Shown: positions 1-7,529 of the stretch, piece by piece
Position numbering within the stretch: the stretch's first letter is position 1
Layout of the letters: each line of letters begins with the position of its first letter
Origin: an uncultured Lachnospiraceae bacterium
GTDB lineage: Bacteria > Bacillota > Clostridia > Lachnospirales > Lachnospiraceae
DNA: 17,394 nucleotides
Assembly (NCBI GenBank): GCA_910586025.1
Contig: CAJUIO010000020.1
Location: 1-17,394 of the forward strand
Reading direction: 5' to 3'
Made by a program: the position numbers and the translations under genes
Notes under the pieces: generated by a model
Database searches by the model: none
What the model was told of the DNA's origin: nothing
Seen by the model: only the letters and a program-made list of their open reading frames with translations

Positions 1-1
1 C

Positions 2-253
2 TGTCAGAAATTCGGAATAACGAAAGTTTTAATGGATGCGGCCAGGGATAATCCCGCCTCCTGGAGAACCATGGAGGCTTTGGGCGGCGTAAAGGTCAGA
101 GAATTTTTTGACGCTGAGGATTCTCACTGCATGGTAAAGGTTTATGAGATAAATGTAGATGAAAGTATAAGAAAATATTCAACTCAATATGAACATATGC
201 TGGAGCATGAAGGAATGCCGCAGGACGGACAATGGGAGGGAAAACCACTATGA
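2..253 (+). CDS. GNAT-family N-acetyltransferase, C-terminal part only
   Basis: The reading frame is open from the left edge, so the start of the gene lies outside the window and about 83 residues remain. The visible part begins CQKFGITKVLMDAARDNPAS and continues into a WRTMEALGG segment. This resembles the last acetyl-CoA-binding helix and strand of GNAT acetyltransferases, where an Asn followed by a small residue and Ser precedes a helix ending in L-G-G/F. The protein ends in a charged tail of about 40 residues. Its stop codon TGA overlaps the ATG of the next gene (ATGA), which suggests translational coupling to the nucleoside phosphorylase. The acceptor substrate cannot be inferred. The GNAT call is moderately secure because only the C-terminal third of the fold is visible. 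Confidence 0.65.
   Translation, partial: CQKFGITKVLMDAARDNPASWRTMEALGGVKVREFFDAEDSHCMVKVYEINVDESIRKYSTQYEHMLEHEGMPQDGQWEGKPL
234..240 (+). promoter_or_regulatory. Ribosome binding site deciding the pdp start
   Basis: GGGAGGG lies nine bases before the ATG at 250 and overlaps the competing in-frame ATG at 232. It therefore supports initiation at 250, inside the last codons of the acetyltransferase gene. Confidence 0.75.
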
Positions 254-1554
254 GAATGTATGATCTGATCATGAAAAAAAGAAACGGCGGGGTATTGTCA
301 GAGGAGGAAATCCGCTATATGGTAAACGGTTATGTAAGCGGCGAAATTCCGGATTACCAGATGTCGGCCATGATGATGGCCATTTTCTTCCGGGGCATGA
401 ACGAGGAAGAGACTTGGCGGCTTACCATGGCTATGGCTGAGAGCGGCGAGATGCTTGATTTGTCGGATATTGCCGGAGTCAAGGTGGATAAGCACAGCAC
501 GGGGGGCGTGGGGGATAAGACCTCCCTGGCCCTGGCACCCATGGCCGCCGCCTGCGGGGTAAAAATAGCCAAGATGAGCGGAAGAGGCCTCGGTCACACG
601 GGGGGAACTATAGATAAGCTGGAAAGCTTTGCCGGATTTTCCACGGATATATCCACCCGGCAGTTTATACGGAATGTAAACGAGGTGGGGATGGCCATCA
701 TGGGACAGACGAAGGATCTTGCGCCTGCGGATAAGCTTCTGTACGCTTTGCGGGATGTGACGGCCACCGTGGACCATATGTCTTTAATCGCTTCCTCCAT
801 CATGAGCAAAAAGCTGGCGGCGGGGGCGGATGCCATTGTCCTTGACGTGAAAACCGGGAGCGGAGCCTTCATGAAAAAGGAGGAGGACGCTTTTGCGCTG
901 GCAAGGGAGATGCTCGCCATCGGAAAAAATGCGGGGAGAAATGTGATGGCAATAGTGTCGGATATGGATCAGCCTCTTGGAAACGCGGTGGGAAACGCCC
1001 TGGAGGTCAGGGAAGCCATCGAAACGTTAAGGGGACGAGGGCCGGAGGACTTCACGCAGCTTTGTATGGAGCTTGGAAGCTGTATGCTCATGACGGCAGG
1101 GCTTGCCGGCTGTAAGGAGGAAGCCTTAGCCATGCTTCATGGTGTCATAGAGGACGGAAGAGCCCTGTCGAAGCTGGCGCAGTTTGTAAAGGCCCAGGGC
1201 GGTGATGAAAGGATGGTTTACGAGCCGGAGCTTTTGCCAAAGGCTTCGACGGTTACTTTGGTCGAGGCACCCTGCGACGGATATGTCCGAAGGATACTCT
1301 GCGACGAGGTGGGAATCTGTTCCCTGATTCTCGGCGGAGGCCGGTCGCGAAAGGAGGACATCATTGATCTTTCCGTTGGAATCGTGCTCGATAAGAAGGT
1401 TGGCGACCGCGTGAAGAAGGGAGAGCCTCTGGCATATATCCATTCCAACGGGGAGGACAAGCGGACGGCCTGTGAGGAGAGGCTGCTTAAGGCCTATGAG
1501 ATCGGACCGGAAAGGAGACAGGAGGGACCGGTGATCCGGGGAACCTTAAAATAG
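250..1554 (+). CDS. pdp: Pyrimidine-nucleoside phosphorylase
   Basis: This 434-residue protein belongs to the thymidine/pyrimidine-nucleoside phosphorylase family (nucleoside phosphorylase class II). The family reversibly phosphorolyses uridine, deoxyuridine or thymidine to the base plus (deoxy)ribose 1-phosphate, in cytosolic salvage. The phosphate-binding segment KHSTGGVGDK lies at residues 81-90. The family signature SGRGLGHTGGTIDKLE lies at about 110-125. A Lys/Ser-rich SSIMSKKLA base-binding segment at about 182-190 and a C-terminal alpha/beta domain complete the fold, and the length matches the roughly 433-residue bacterial enzymes. An in-frame ATG at 232 lacks a ribosome site. The ATG at 250 has GGGAGGG nine bases upstream and overlaps the previous stop, so 250 is preferred. 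Choosing Pdp over DeoA rests on overall resemblance to Gram-positive enzymes; deoA (thymidine-specific) remains possible. Confidence 0.93.
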   Translation: MRMYDLIMKKRNGGVLSEEEIRYMVNGYVSGEIPDYQMSAMMMAIFFRGMNEEETWRLTMAMAESGEMLDLSDIAGVKVDKHSTGGVGDKTSLALAPMAAACGVKIAKMSGRGLGHTGGTIDKLESFAGFSTDISTRQFIRNVNEVGMAIMGQTKDLAPADKLLYALRDVTATVDHMSLIASSIMSKKLAAGADAIVLDVKTGSGAFMKKEEDAFALAREMLAIGKNAGRNVMAIVSDMDQPLGNAVGNALEVREAIETLRGRGPEDFTQLCMELGSCMLMTAGLAGCKEEALAMLHGVIEDGRALSKLAQFVKAQGGDERMVYEPELLPKASTVTLVEAPCDGYVRRILCDEVGICSLILGGGRSRKEDIIDLSVGIVLDKKVGDRVKKGEPLAYIHSNGEDKRTACEERLLKAYEIGPERRQEGPVIRGTLK

Positions 1555-1588
1555 GTATAGGAAAAACTTTTCCGTCATATAGATAGAT

Positions 1589-1888
1589 ATGAGAAAAAAA
1601 GTAAAAAACACTTCCATGACGCAATTACACAGAGGAAAGGAACTGATGATAGAGTCCTTAAAGCTGCCAAAGGATTCCATGCTTGGGGCTTCTATCATCA
1701 CAGTGACCGGAAATACCGATGTTTTTGTGGAAAATTATAAGGGAATTCTGGAATATTCAAACGAGCTGATCCTTCTTCAGGGTAAAAAGTGCAAGATTGA
1801 GTTGAAGGGAAAGAGATTGAATATCGCATACTACACCAATGAAGATATGAAGATCTGTGGATGTATCGACAGTGTACGTTTCCTTTGA
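1589..1888 (+). CDS. yqfC: YqfC-family sporulation protein
   Basis: This small protein has up to 99 residues and resembles the YabP/YqfC family. In Bacillus subtilis, yqfC belongs to the sigma-E regulon and is linked to sporulation; its biochemical role is not settled. The conserved core begins at ESLKLPKD and continues through strands such as ITVTGNTDVFVENYKGILEY and MKICGCIDSVRFL, giving the repeated beta pattern typical of the family. The neighbour downstream is yqfD, the usual partner. The start is uncertain. The ATG at 1589 gives a basic N-terminus and a length near that of B. subtilis YqfC, but has no good ribosome site. The ATG at 1646 has a strong AGAGGAAAGG site and would give 80 residues, starting just before the core. 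The longer form is listed with reserve. Confidence 0.82.
   Translation: MRKKVKNTSMTQLHRGKELMIESLKLPKDSMLGASIITVTGNTDVFVENYKGILEYSNELILLQGKKCKIELKGKRLNIAYYTNEDMKICGCIDSVRFL
1632..1640 (+). promoter_or_regulatory. Internal ribosome binding site for an alternative yqfC start
   Basis: GAGGAAAGG lies five bases before the in-frame ATG at 1646. It is much stronger than anything before the ATG at 1589, so the translated YqfC may be the 80-residue form. Confidence 0.5.
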
Positions 1889-1896
1889 TAAAATTT

Positions 1897-1905
1897 GGGA
1901 GGTGG
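1897..1905 (+). promoter_or_regulatory. Ribosome binding site of yqfD
   Basis: GGGAGGTGG lies three bases before the ATG at 1909 (its GGGAGG core lies six bases before). It decides this start over the in-frame ATG at 1861 inside yqfC. Confidence 0.75.
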
Positions 1906-1908
1906 CAG

Positions 1909-3144
1909 ATGTTACAGGTAATCCGGTATTGGAAGGGATACCTTTCCATCAGGGTATGGGGATTTTCCGCAGAGCGCTTCATCAATCTGTGCGGGAACCG
2001 CAATATTATGCTGTGGAATATAAAAAACCATGGCGATTATTATACCATGTGTATCAGTCTGAAGAGCTTTTATGAGTTAAAATCCATTACCAGAAAGACA
2101 GGAACAAGGGTGGTCATAACGGGGCGTTATGGACTGCCTTTTCTTTCTTTGAGAATGAAAAAGAGAAAGATCTTCGTGGCGGGGCTCGTGGGAAGTCTGC
2201 TTTTCTGGATCTGGATGGCGGGATTTATCTGGAATATAGAAATTCAGGGGAATTATTATGTCACGGGCGATGTGTTTGCGGATTTCCTTTCGGAGAGCGG
2301 AATCGAGCCCGGCATGAAGAAAAACAAAGTGGACATAGAAGCCCTGGAAAAGGCCATACGGAACGAATATAACATTATCACCTGGACCTCGGCGCGGATC
2401 GAGGGAACCCGGCTGATCATACAGGTCAGGGAAAACGACCTGATAGGCAATGAGCCGGAAGACCCGGAAGAACGGAATGCGGACGAGGGATATGATCTCG
2501 TGGCGGATAAGGACGGAACGGTTATGGGCATCATCACAAGAAGCGGCGTTCCCAGGGTCAGCGAGGGAATGGAGGTCAAAAAGGGAGACGTGCTTGTGGA
2601 AGGCTGTATTCCCATCTACAATGAGGATACCACCATAAAGAATTATGAATACTGCAGGGCGGATGCGGATGTGGTTCTCAGGTGCCGGTATGAGATGACG
2701 GGCGAGCTGAATGAAAAATATGAAAAGAAGGTTTATACCGGGAGAGAGACCAGAAGAAGCTATCTTCTGGTGCAGGGGATAAAGCTGCAGCTTCCCGAAT
2801 GGGGGGAAGGCTTTTCGGAATCTGACGTTCTGAATGAAACGGAACAGCTGAGTGTTTTCGGAGGCTATAAGCTACCCGTCTATTACGGCAAAATGTGCAG
2901 GAGGGAGTACGTAAGAGAGAACAGAATTTACACAAAGGAACAGGTCAAGGAAAAATTCGAAACAAAGGTACAAAAATTTATTCAATCTTTAGAGGAAAAA
3001 GGGGTACAAATTATAGAAAAAGATGTTACAATAAATAAAACCAGAGGTATCTGGCGGCTGAAGGTGGATTTTACCGCCGATGAAAAAACGGGTATCTTAC
3101 AGAAAATCACCCAAGAGCCTTTGGAGAATGGACAGGAAGAGTAA
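1909..3144 (+). CDS. yqfD: Sporulation membrane protein YqfD
   Basis: This 411-residue protein matches the YqfD family, a sporulation protein of Firmicutes encoded beside yqfC. Residues 1-80 form an N-terminal cytosolic region with conserved aromatic and basic positions (VWGFSAERFINLC). A transmembrane segment follows a basic KKRK stretch at about 87-110. After it come a POTRA-like extracellular region beginning IWNIEIQGNYYVTG (about 108-175), a compact beta segment with VKKGDVLVEG (about 223-232) and a charged C-terminal part. The precise role is unknown; the topology implies a membrane-anchored factor acting across the mother cell or forespore membrane. GGGAGGTGG at 1897-1905 fixes the start at 1909, because in-frame codons further upstream would overlap yqfC and lack a site. 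The stop codon abuts the ATG of phoH. Confidence 0.9.
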   Translation: MLQVIRYWKGYLSIRVWGFSAERFINLCGNRNIMLWNIKNHGDYYTMCISLKSFYELKSITRKTGTRVVITGRYGLPFLSLRMKKRKIFVAGLVGSLLFWIWMAGFIWNIEIQGNYYVTGDVFADFLSESGIEPGMKKNKVDIEALEKAIRNEYNIITWTSARIEGTRLIIQVRENDLIGNEPEDPEERNADEGYDLVADKDGTVMGIITRSGVPRVSEGMEVKKGDVLVEGCIPIYNEDTTIKNYEYCRADADVVLRCRYEMTGELNEKYEKKVYTGRETRRSYLLVQGIKLQLPEWGEGFSESDVLNETEQLSVFGGYKLPVYYGKMCRREYVRENRIYTKEQVKEKFETKVQKFIQSLEEKGVQIIEKDVTINKTRGIWRLKVDFTADEKTGILQKITQEPLENGQEE

Positions 3145-4155
3145 ATGGGAGACATTGTAAAAGAGATTTCCGTGCCCGCCCCGCATATGCAGAATATATT
3201 CGGGCAGTTTGACGGGCATATCAAGAAGCTGGAAAGACATTTCAGAGTTTCCATTGCGGACAGAAACGGAAGCGTCGCAATTTCCGGAGAGGAAAGGGCG
3301 GTGGAGAAGTGCGTCGGCATTATAAGGGAACTGACGGAATTGTCGGAGAGAGGAAATTCCATAAAGGAGCAGACCGTGGATTACGCGATTACAATGAGTA
3401 TGGATGAAAAGGAAGAAGTACTTCTGGAAATAGATAAGGACTGTATCTGCCACACGATAGCGGGGAAGGTGATTAAGCCAAAGACGCTGGGACAGAAAAA
3501 ATATGTGGATGCCATCCGCGGCAATATGATCGTATTCGGCCTGGGGCCTGCGGGAACCGGAAAGACGTATCTGGCAATGGCAATGGCAATCACGGCCTTC
3601 AAAAATCAGGAGGTTGAGAGAATTATTCTCACCAGGCCGGCGATCGAGGCCGGCGAGAAGCTGGGCTTTCTGCCGGGTGACCTGCAGAGCAAGGTAGACC
3701 CTTATCTGAGGCCGCTTTACGATGCCCTGCATCAGATCATGGGTGCTGAGACCTTCATGAAAAATATGGAAAAGGGTCTGATTGAGGTGGCTCCTCTTGC
3801 CTATATGAGAGGTCGGACCCTGGATAATGCTTATATTATTCTGGACGAGGCCCAGAATACGACTTCGGCCCAGATGAAGATGTTTCTCACCAGGATCGGG
3901 TTTGGCTCCAAGGTCATCGTCACCGGGGACAGCTCTCAGAAGGATCTGGCGGCCGGAATGCAGTCCGGACTGGATGTGGCGCAGAGGGTGCTCCGGAATA
4001 TAGAGGGAATTGAATTCTGCAGCCTTACCAGCAAAGACGTGGTGAGGCACCCGCTGGTACAGAAAATCGTCACGGCCTACGAGGACTATGAAGCGAAAGA
4101 GAACTACAGAGAGCGGCAAAGGAGTAAGAGAACAGCCTATGGAAAAGGGAAATAA
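3145..4155 (+). CDS. phoH: PhoH-family ATPase (PhoL type)
   Basis: This 336-residue cytosolic P-loop protein belongs to the PhoH/PhoL family, ATPases often encoded next to ybeY and associated with RNA metabolism. An N-terminal region of about 70 residues resembles the KH-like module of the family (QFDGHIKKLERHFRV and on). The ATPase domain carries Walker A GPAGTGKT at 134-141, the conserved LTRPAIEAGEKLGFLPGDL at 162-180, a Walker B segment IILDEAQN at 231-238 and a sensor-like VTGDSSQKDL at 259-268. The C-terminus is basic. The ATG directly follows the yqfD stop and is preceded by AGGAAG at five bases. The order yqfD, phoH, yqfF position, ybeY is the classic Firmicute arrangement. The family assignment is firm; the physiological substrate is not known. 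Confidence 0.94.
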   Translation: MGDIVKEISVPAPHMQNIFGQFDGHIKKLERHFRVSIADRNGSVAISGEERAVEKCVGIIRELTELSERGNSIKEQTVDYAITMSMDEKEEVLLEIDKDCICHTIAGKVIKPKTLGQKKYVDAIRGNMIVFGLGPAGTGKTYLAMAMAITAFKNQEVERIILTRPAIEAGEKLGFLPGDLQSKVDPYLRPLYDALHQIMGAETFMKNMEKGLIEVAPLAYMRGRTLDNAYIILDEAQNTTSAQMKMFLTRIGFGSKVIVTGDSSQKDLAAGMQSGLDVAQRVLRNIEGIEFCSLTSKDVVRHPLVQKIVTAYEDYEAKENYRERQRSKRTAYGKGK

Positions 4156-5326
4156 CAGGAAAGATGCGGTGTGGGAGGCATTTATGATCGCAGCTACGGC
4201 GGGTGCCTCCGCTGCGGCCGTTTTGTTTTATGGCGGCGGTCTTGCGGAGATGCTCCGTATGCTTCTGGTATCGGCGATGGCATGCGGCAGCACGGTGTTC
4301 GCTATGGAGAACGAGTGGCAGCGCATTGACTTATCCCGGGATGCTTCCAAAGGGCCTTTTGTGGCAGCTTATTTTCTGTTTCTTTGCTGTGCGCTTGCCT
4401 TTCCCCTGCTTCCGGAAGGCACATGGCCCTATCCGGCCCTGTTTACGGCACTGGTGCTTCTGGGCGGCAGGATGGCGGGAGGCTTTGCCGGGATCACGCT
4501 GCTTACGGTATCCTCCTTTCTGCGTCCGGAACCCGGAATGGAGCTGTTTCCTCTGTATCTGACGAGCGGCCTTTTGTGCGTTCTGCTTTTCTCCAGGGCG
4601 AACCAGGCTTTCAGAGTGTTTTATCCGGCTGTTATCCTTGGAACCGTGCATTTTCTGTGCATGTGCATTCCTGCCGTGCTGATGAGGCCGCGGCGTTTTT
4701 ATCTCGCCATGCTCCTTGAGCCGGCGGAGGGGACGTTTTTTTCTGTGGCGGGGCTGCTCCTTGTGTGGAGCTGCGGCAGGTACATACTGTCCGGAACGGG
4801 GAGGACGGGCCCGGAGCTGAATGACCCGGAGAGCCCGCTTCTGGAACGGCTTAAGGAATGCTCAGGGGAGGAATATTTTCATTCCATACATACGGCTTAT
4901 CTGTGTGACCGGATTGCACGGGGAATCGGACTCAATGCGGACGTGCTGAGGGTTGCGGGATATTATCACCGGATCGGAATGCTCAAGGGAGTCAGCAGCC
5001 TGGAAAACACCAGACTTATCATGAAAGAGTACCGTTTTCCGGATACCGTGCGCCGTCTTCTCGGGGATTATCTTCAGGGAGGAGACGGGATCGTGTCAAA
5101 GGAGGCGGCTGTTCTGCTTTTTGCGGACACCATGATCTCCACACTGCGTTATCTGTTTTCCGAAAACCCTGAGAAGATCGTGGATTATCCGGAGCTTGTC
5201 AGAATGATCTTTGAAAAGGTTATGGAGAGCGGAGAGCTTCAAAACAGCAGAATCTCTCTCTGGGAGCTGGAAGAGATTAAAAAAATACTGGTGGAGGAAG
5301 AAAAGTATTATGAATTCCTGCGTTGA
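4139..5326 (+). CDS. Shortened YqfF/PgpH-like membrane protein with degenerate HD domain
   Basis: This 395-residue protein occupies the yqfF (pgpH) position between phoH and ybeY. Residues 15-215 are strongly hydrophobic and should form about six or seven membrane helices, like the 7TM block of PgpH, the c-di-AMP phosphodiesterase of Firmicutes. Residues 232-390 align with the PgpH HD domain: PLLERLKECSGEEYFHS, then RVAGYYHRIG, then KEAAVLLFADT, then a C-terminal SLWELEEIKKIL segment. The large N-terminal 7TMR-HDED extracellular domain is absent (PgpH has about 700 residues). Key ligands are changed. His248 and Asp330 remain, but the HD pair reads His277-Arg278, and the downstream His and His-His motifs are lost (GDYLQ near 309-313). 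Hydrolysis of c-di-AMP is therefore unlikely; a sensing or scaffolding role is inferred. The start at 4139 has AAAGGAG 14 bases upstream; the ATG at 4088 is an alternative. Confidence 0.8.
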   Translation: MEKGNNRKDAVWEAFMIAATAGASAAAVLFYGGGLAEMLRMLLVSAMACGSTVFAMENEWQRIDLSRDASKGPFVAAYFLFLCCALAFPLLPEGTWPYPALFTALVLLGGRMAGGFAGITLLTVSSFLRPEPGMELFPLYLTSGLLCVLLFSRANQAFRVFYPAVILGTVHFLCMCIPAVLMRPRRFYLAMLLEPAEGTFFSVAGLLLVWSCGRYILSGTGRTGPELNDPESPLLERLKECSGEEYFHSIHTAYLCDRIARGIGLNADVLRVAGYYHRIGMLKGVSSLENTRLIMKEYRFPDTVRRLLGDYLQGGDGIVSKEAAVLLFADTMISTLRYLFSENPEKIVDYPELVRMIFEKVMESGELQNSRISLWELEEIKKILVEEEKYYEFLR

Positions 5327-5810
5327 AAATGAGACACAGACAGAATTTGACTTTGATATAAAGCAGGTTTTTGACCTGGTGGCGGAGGAGGTTCTCGACT
5401 CGGAGAACTGTCCCTACGAAGCGCAGGTGAATCTGCTTGTTACGGATAATGAGGGAATCAGGGAGTACAACAGGCAGTATCGGAATATGGATTCTTCCAC
5501 GGACGTGCTTTCCTTTCCCATGCTTCCCTTTGAAACGGAGGCGGATTTTGGCCTGGTGGAGGGACATGAGGCGGATTATTTCGATCCGGAAACAGGCGAG
5601 CTGCTTCTGGGCGATATCATTATTTCCGCAGACAAGGTGACGGAGCAGGCGGAGAAATACGGGCATTCCGCAAAGCGGGAATTTGCCTTTCTTGCGGCAC
5701 ACAGTCTTTTGCATCTGTGCGGATACGACCATATGGAGACAGAGGAAGCAAAGGTAATGGAGAGGAAGCAGGAAGAGGTTCTTGGCCGCCTGTCAATAAC
5801 ACGTGAGTAA
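5310..5810 (+). CDS. ybeY: Endoribonuclease / rRNA maturation factor YbeY
   Basis: This 166-residue protein is the UPF0054 metalloprotein YbeY, required for 16S rRNA 3'-end maturation and ribosome quality control. The zinc site is complete: AAHSLLHLCGYDHME provides His131, His135 and His141 in the HxxxH...GYDH arrangement. The conserved upstream strand and loop STDVLSFP (63-70) and GDIIIS (101-106) are also present. The length is normal for Gram-positive YbeY. The start at 5310 overlaps the preceding HD-like gene by 17 bases, with GGAGG at 5293-5297. Frames extending further upstream would run deep into that gene and lack a family counterpart. Adjacent phoH is the usual partner. Confidence 0.96.
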   Translation: MNSCVENETQTEFDFDIKQVFDLVAEEVLDSENCPYEAQVNLLVTDNEGIREYNRQYRNMDSSTDVLSFPMLPFETEADFGLVEGHEADYFDPETGELLLGDIIISADKVTEQAEKYGHSAKREFAFLAAHSLLHLCGYDHMETEEAKVMERKQEEVLGRLSITRE

Positions 5811-5817
5811 TAATTAT

Positions 5818-5822
5818 GGGAG
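5818..5822 (+). promoter_or_regulatory. Ribosome binding site of the flippase gene
   Basis: GGGAG lies five bases before the ATG at 5828. The ATG at 5816 lacks a comparable site and would place this motif inside its coding sequence. Confidence 0.6.
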
Positions 5823-5827
5823 CATAT

Positions 5828-7462
5828 ATGAAAAGACCAAAGAAAAGTAAAAGGACAGGATCCAGAAAAGATATTTATCCGATTGTGAGTATCTTCGCTT
5901 TTGTGTGCTGTCTGGTATTCAGAATACTGCTGCAGTATATCATCGGAGTAAAGGGGATCAGCTTCTTTTGCGCCGCCAACGAGCTCTACCTTTTGACGGG
6001 GTGTGTTTTGGCCGGAGGACTTTCCGATGCCGTACAGGCGCTTGTACGCTACAGGGTCAGGAGAGAGCAGTATAAAAATGCGGATAAGGTATTGAGATGT
6101 GCGCTTCTTTTGGGAGCGGTGCTGGGAGGAGTCTTTGGACTTTTTCTGTTTTTTGGGGGAGAGATGCTGGCGGAGACGGTGCTGGGAGTGCCTCTTGCGG
6201 GACTTGCGGTCAATTTTATGGCTCCCTCCGTTGTTTTCCTGGTTCTGACCGGTGCCTTTAAAGGATATTTCCGGGGAAACGGCTCCAATGTTCCGGCCGT
6301 TCACTCCCATATCATTGAAATACTCTTTCTCTTTGCCGGAGGGCTCACGGGGGCGGGGGCATATTTTGCTTACGGACAAAAGGTCTCCGCACTGCTTCGG
6401 AATCCGGATTATGCTGCGGCATATGGGGCAAAAGGAGCTGCTGTCGGAATTCTGGCCGCTTCGGTTTTCTGCTTTCTCCATATGCTCGTTCTGTTTTTGA
6501 TGTATCACAGAAATGTAAAAAAGCAGCTCCTGCGGGATGTCCAGAAAAATCAGGACAGTATGTTGCGTATCCTTTCTACGCTGCTGGGGATCTGGGCACC
6601 CTATGCCCTCTGCGCAGTGCTGCTTTACGGCCTTCCGCTTCTTGACATGGGCCTCTTTTTGCGGCTTGGATCCAAAGGCACAGACGCAGTGTCTTTGTGG
6701 GGCGGCTATTATGGAAGATATCTGGTGTTCACGGGAATTCTCTGCGCCCTGATTTCGCTTTCCAGAGCGGAGCCCGTAAGGAGGATTGCCTATCTGGCGG
6801 ACAGAGAGGTGCCCAAGGAGGCAAAGGACAAGCTGGAGCTTTTAATCCGTCAGCTGGTGCTGCTCAGCGTACCGTCAGCCGTCTTTCTGGGTGTGTTTGC
6901 GGAAAACTTCCTGAATCTGTTATTCAAAGGCAATAACGGTGATACGGCTTCCTATATGATCTGGGGAGGGGGAGTCGTTGTGTTCGGCACGTTTGCCGGA
7001 TTGTTTTCGGATCTCCTCATGCGCATGCGCAGGATGAAATATGTGATCGCCTTTGGGGCGGCGGGATTCCTTGCGCACATCCTTCTGACAGCCTTGCTGC
7101 TTGGAAATACGAAGCTTTCCGTCACGGCGGTTATAATCGGAAATATTGTGTATTATGTGATTCTTGCGGGGGCGGGATTTTTTATTGTATCACGGATTCT
7201 TCGCTGCAGGATGGACTGGCTGAGGCCGGCGGCTCTCGTGGTGATTTCGGCGGGGATTGCAGGACTGGCCGCCATGCTGCTGAATAAGGGGATTTCCGCC
7301 TTTGCCGGAACGCTGATTTCTCTTGCAATCTGTCTTCCAGCGGGAATTCTGCTCTATGTAGTTTTACTGATTGTAACAAGGGCCGTGGCCAGATGGGAGC
7401 TGGAAAACATGTGGCTTGGAGGCTTACTGATCCGTCTGGGAGAGTGGATGCATTTTATGTAG
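5828..7462 (+). CDS. MOP-superfamily flippase (SpoVB / polysaccharide-export type)
   Basis: This polytopic membrane protein has 544 residues, about 14 hydrophobic segments and a basic N-terminus (MKRPKKSKRTGSRKD). It resembles the SpoVB/MurJ/Wzx group of the multidrug/oligosaccharidyl-lipid/polysaccharide exporter superfamily, which flips lipid-linked glycans across the membrane. Supporting segments include LAGGLSDAVQALVRYRV near the second helix and VLTGAFKGYFRGNGSNVPAV, which corresponds to the family's 'F-x-G-x-F-x-G' loop before a conserved I-E pair (HSHIIEILF). A small-residue-rich YAAAYGAKGAAVGILAAS follows. The start at 5828 has GGGAG five bases upstream; the ATG at 5816 has none. Whether it is SpoVB-like (spore cortex) or acts on another glycan is not decided by sequence. 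The flanking sporulation genes make a spore-envelope role plausible. Confidence 0.75.
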   Translation: MKRPKKSKRTGSRKDIYPIVSIFAFVCCLVFRILLQYIIGVKGISFFCAANELYLLTGCVLAGGLSDAVQALVRYRVRREQYKNADKVLRCALLLGAVLGGVFGLFLFFGGEMLAETVLGVPLAGLAVNFMAPSVVFLVLTGAFKGYFRGNGSNVPAVHSHIIEILFLFAGGLTGAGAYFAYGQKVSALLRNPDYAAAYGAKGAAVGILAASVFCFLHMLVLFLMYHRNVKKQLLRDVQKNQDSMLRILSTLLGIWAPYALCAVLLYGLPLLDMGLFLRLGSKGTDAVSLWGGYYGRYLVFTGILCALISLSRAEPVRRIAYLADREVPKEAKDKLELLIRQLVLLSVPSAVFLGVFAENFLNLLFKGNNGDTASYMIWGGGVVVFGTFAGLFSDLLMRMRRMKYVIAFGAAGFLAHILLTALLLGNTKLSVTAVIIGNIVYYVILAGAGFFIVSRILRCRMDWLRPAALVVISAGIAGLAAMLLNKGISAFAGTLISLAICLPAGILLYVVLLIVTRAVARWELENMWLGGLLIRLGEWMHFM

Positions 7463-7529
7463 AGTATAGAATTTCATTTTTTTGCTGATACTGTTTATAG
7501 AAAATACTGGAACGGTAAAGGTGAATCAA

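Noticed and set aside
1560..1573. Short palindrome GGAAAA-AC-TTTTCC after the pdp stop
   Set aside because: The loop would be only two bases, the stem is AT-rich and no T run follows, so it is not a credible intrinsic terminator.
1574..1603. Possible sigma-E promoter before yqfC (GTCATAT)
   Set aside because: The -35-like GTCATAT fits the known sigma-E control of yqfC in Bacillus, but no CATA-type -10 element lies at the right distance.
3097..4119. Long open frame on the minus strand opposite phoH
   Set aside because: The encoded peptide has no recognisable domain and the plus strand carries an unmistakable PhoH; it is a by-product of codon usage.
5576..6508. Long open frame on the minus strand opposite ybeY and the flippase
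   Set aside because: It spans two well-supported plus-strand genes and its translation is low in hydrophobic order and without motifs.
7464..7493. Possible forespore promoter before the BofC-like gene (GTATA, 18 bases, GATACTG)
   Set aside because: The -10 matches the sigma-F/G consensus at too few positions, and the gap is short enough for read-through from the upstream gene.
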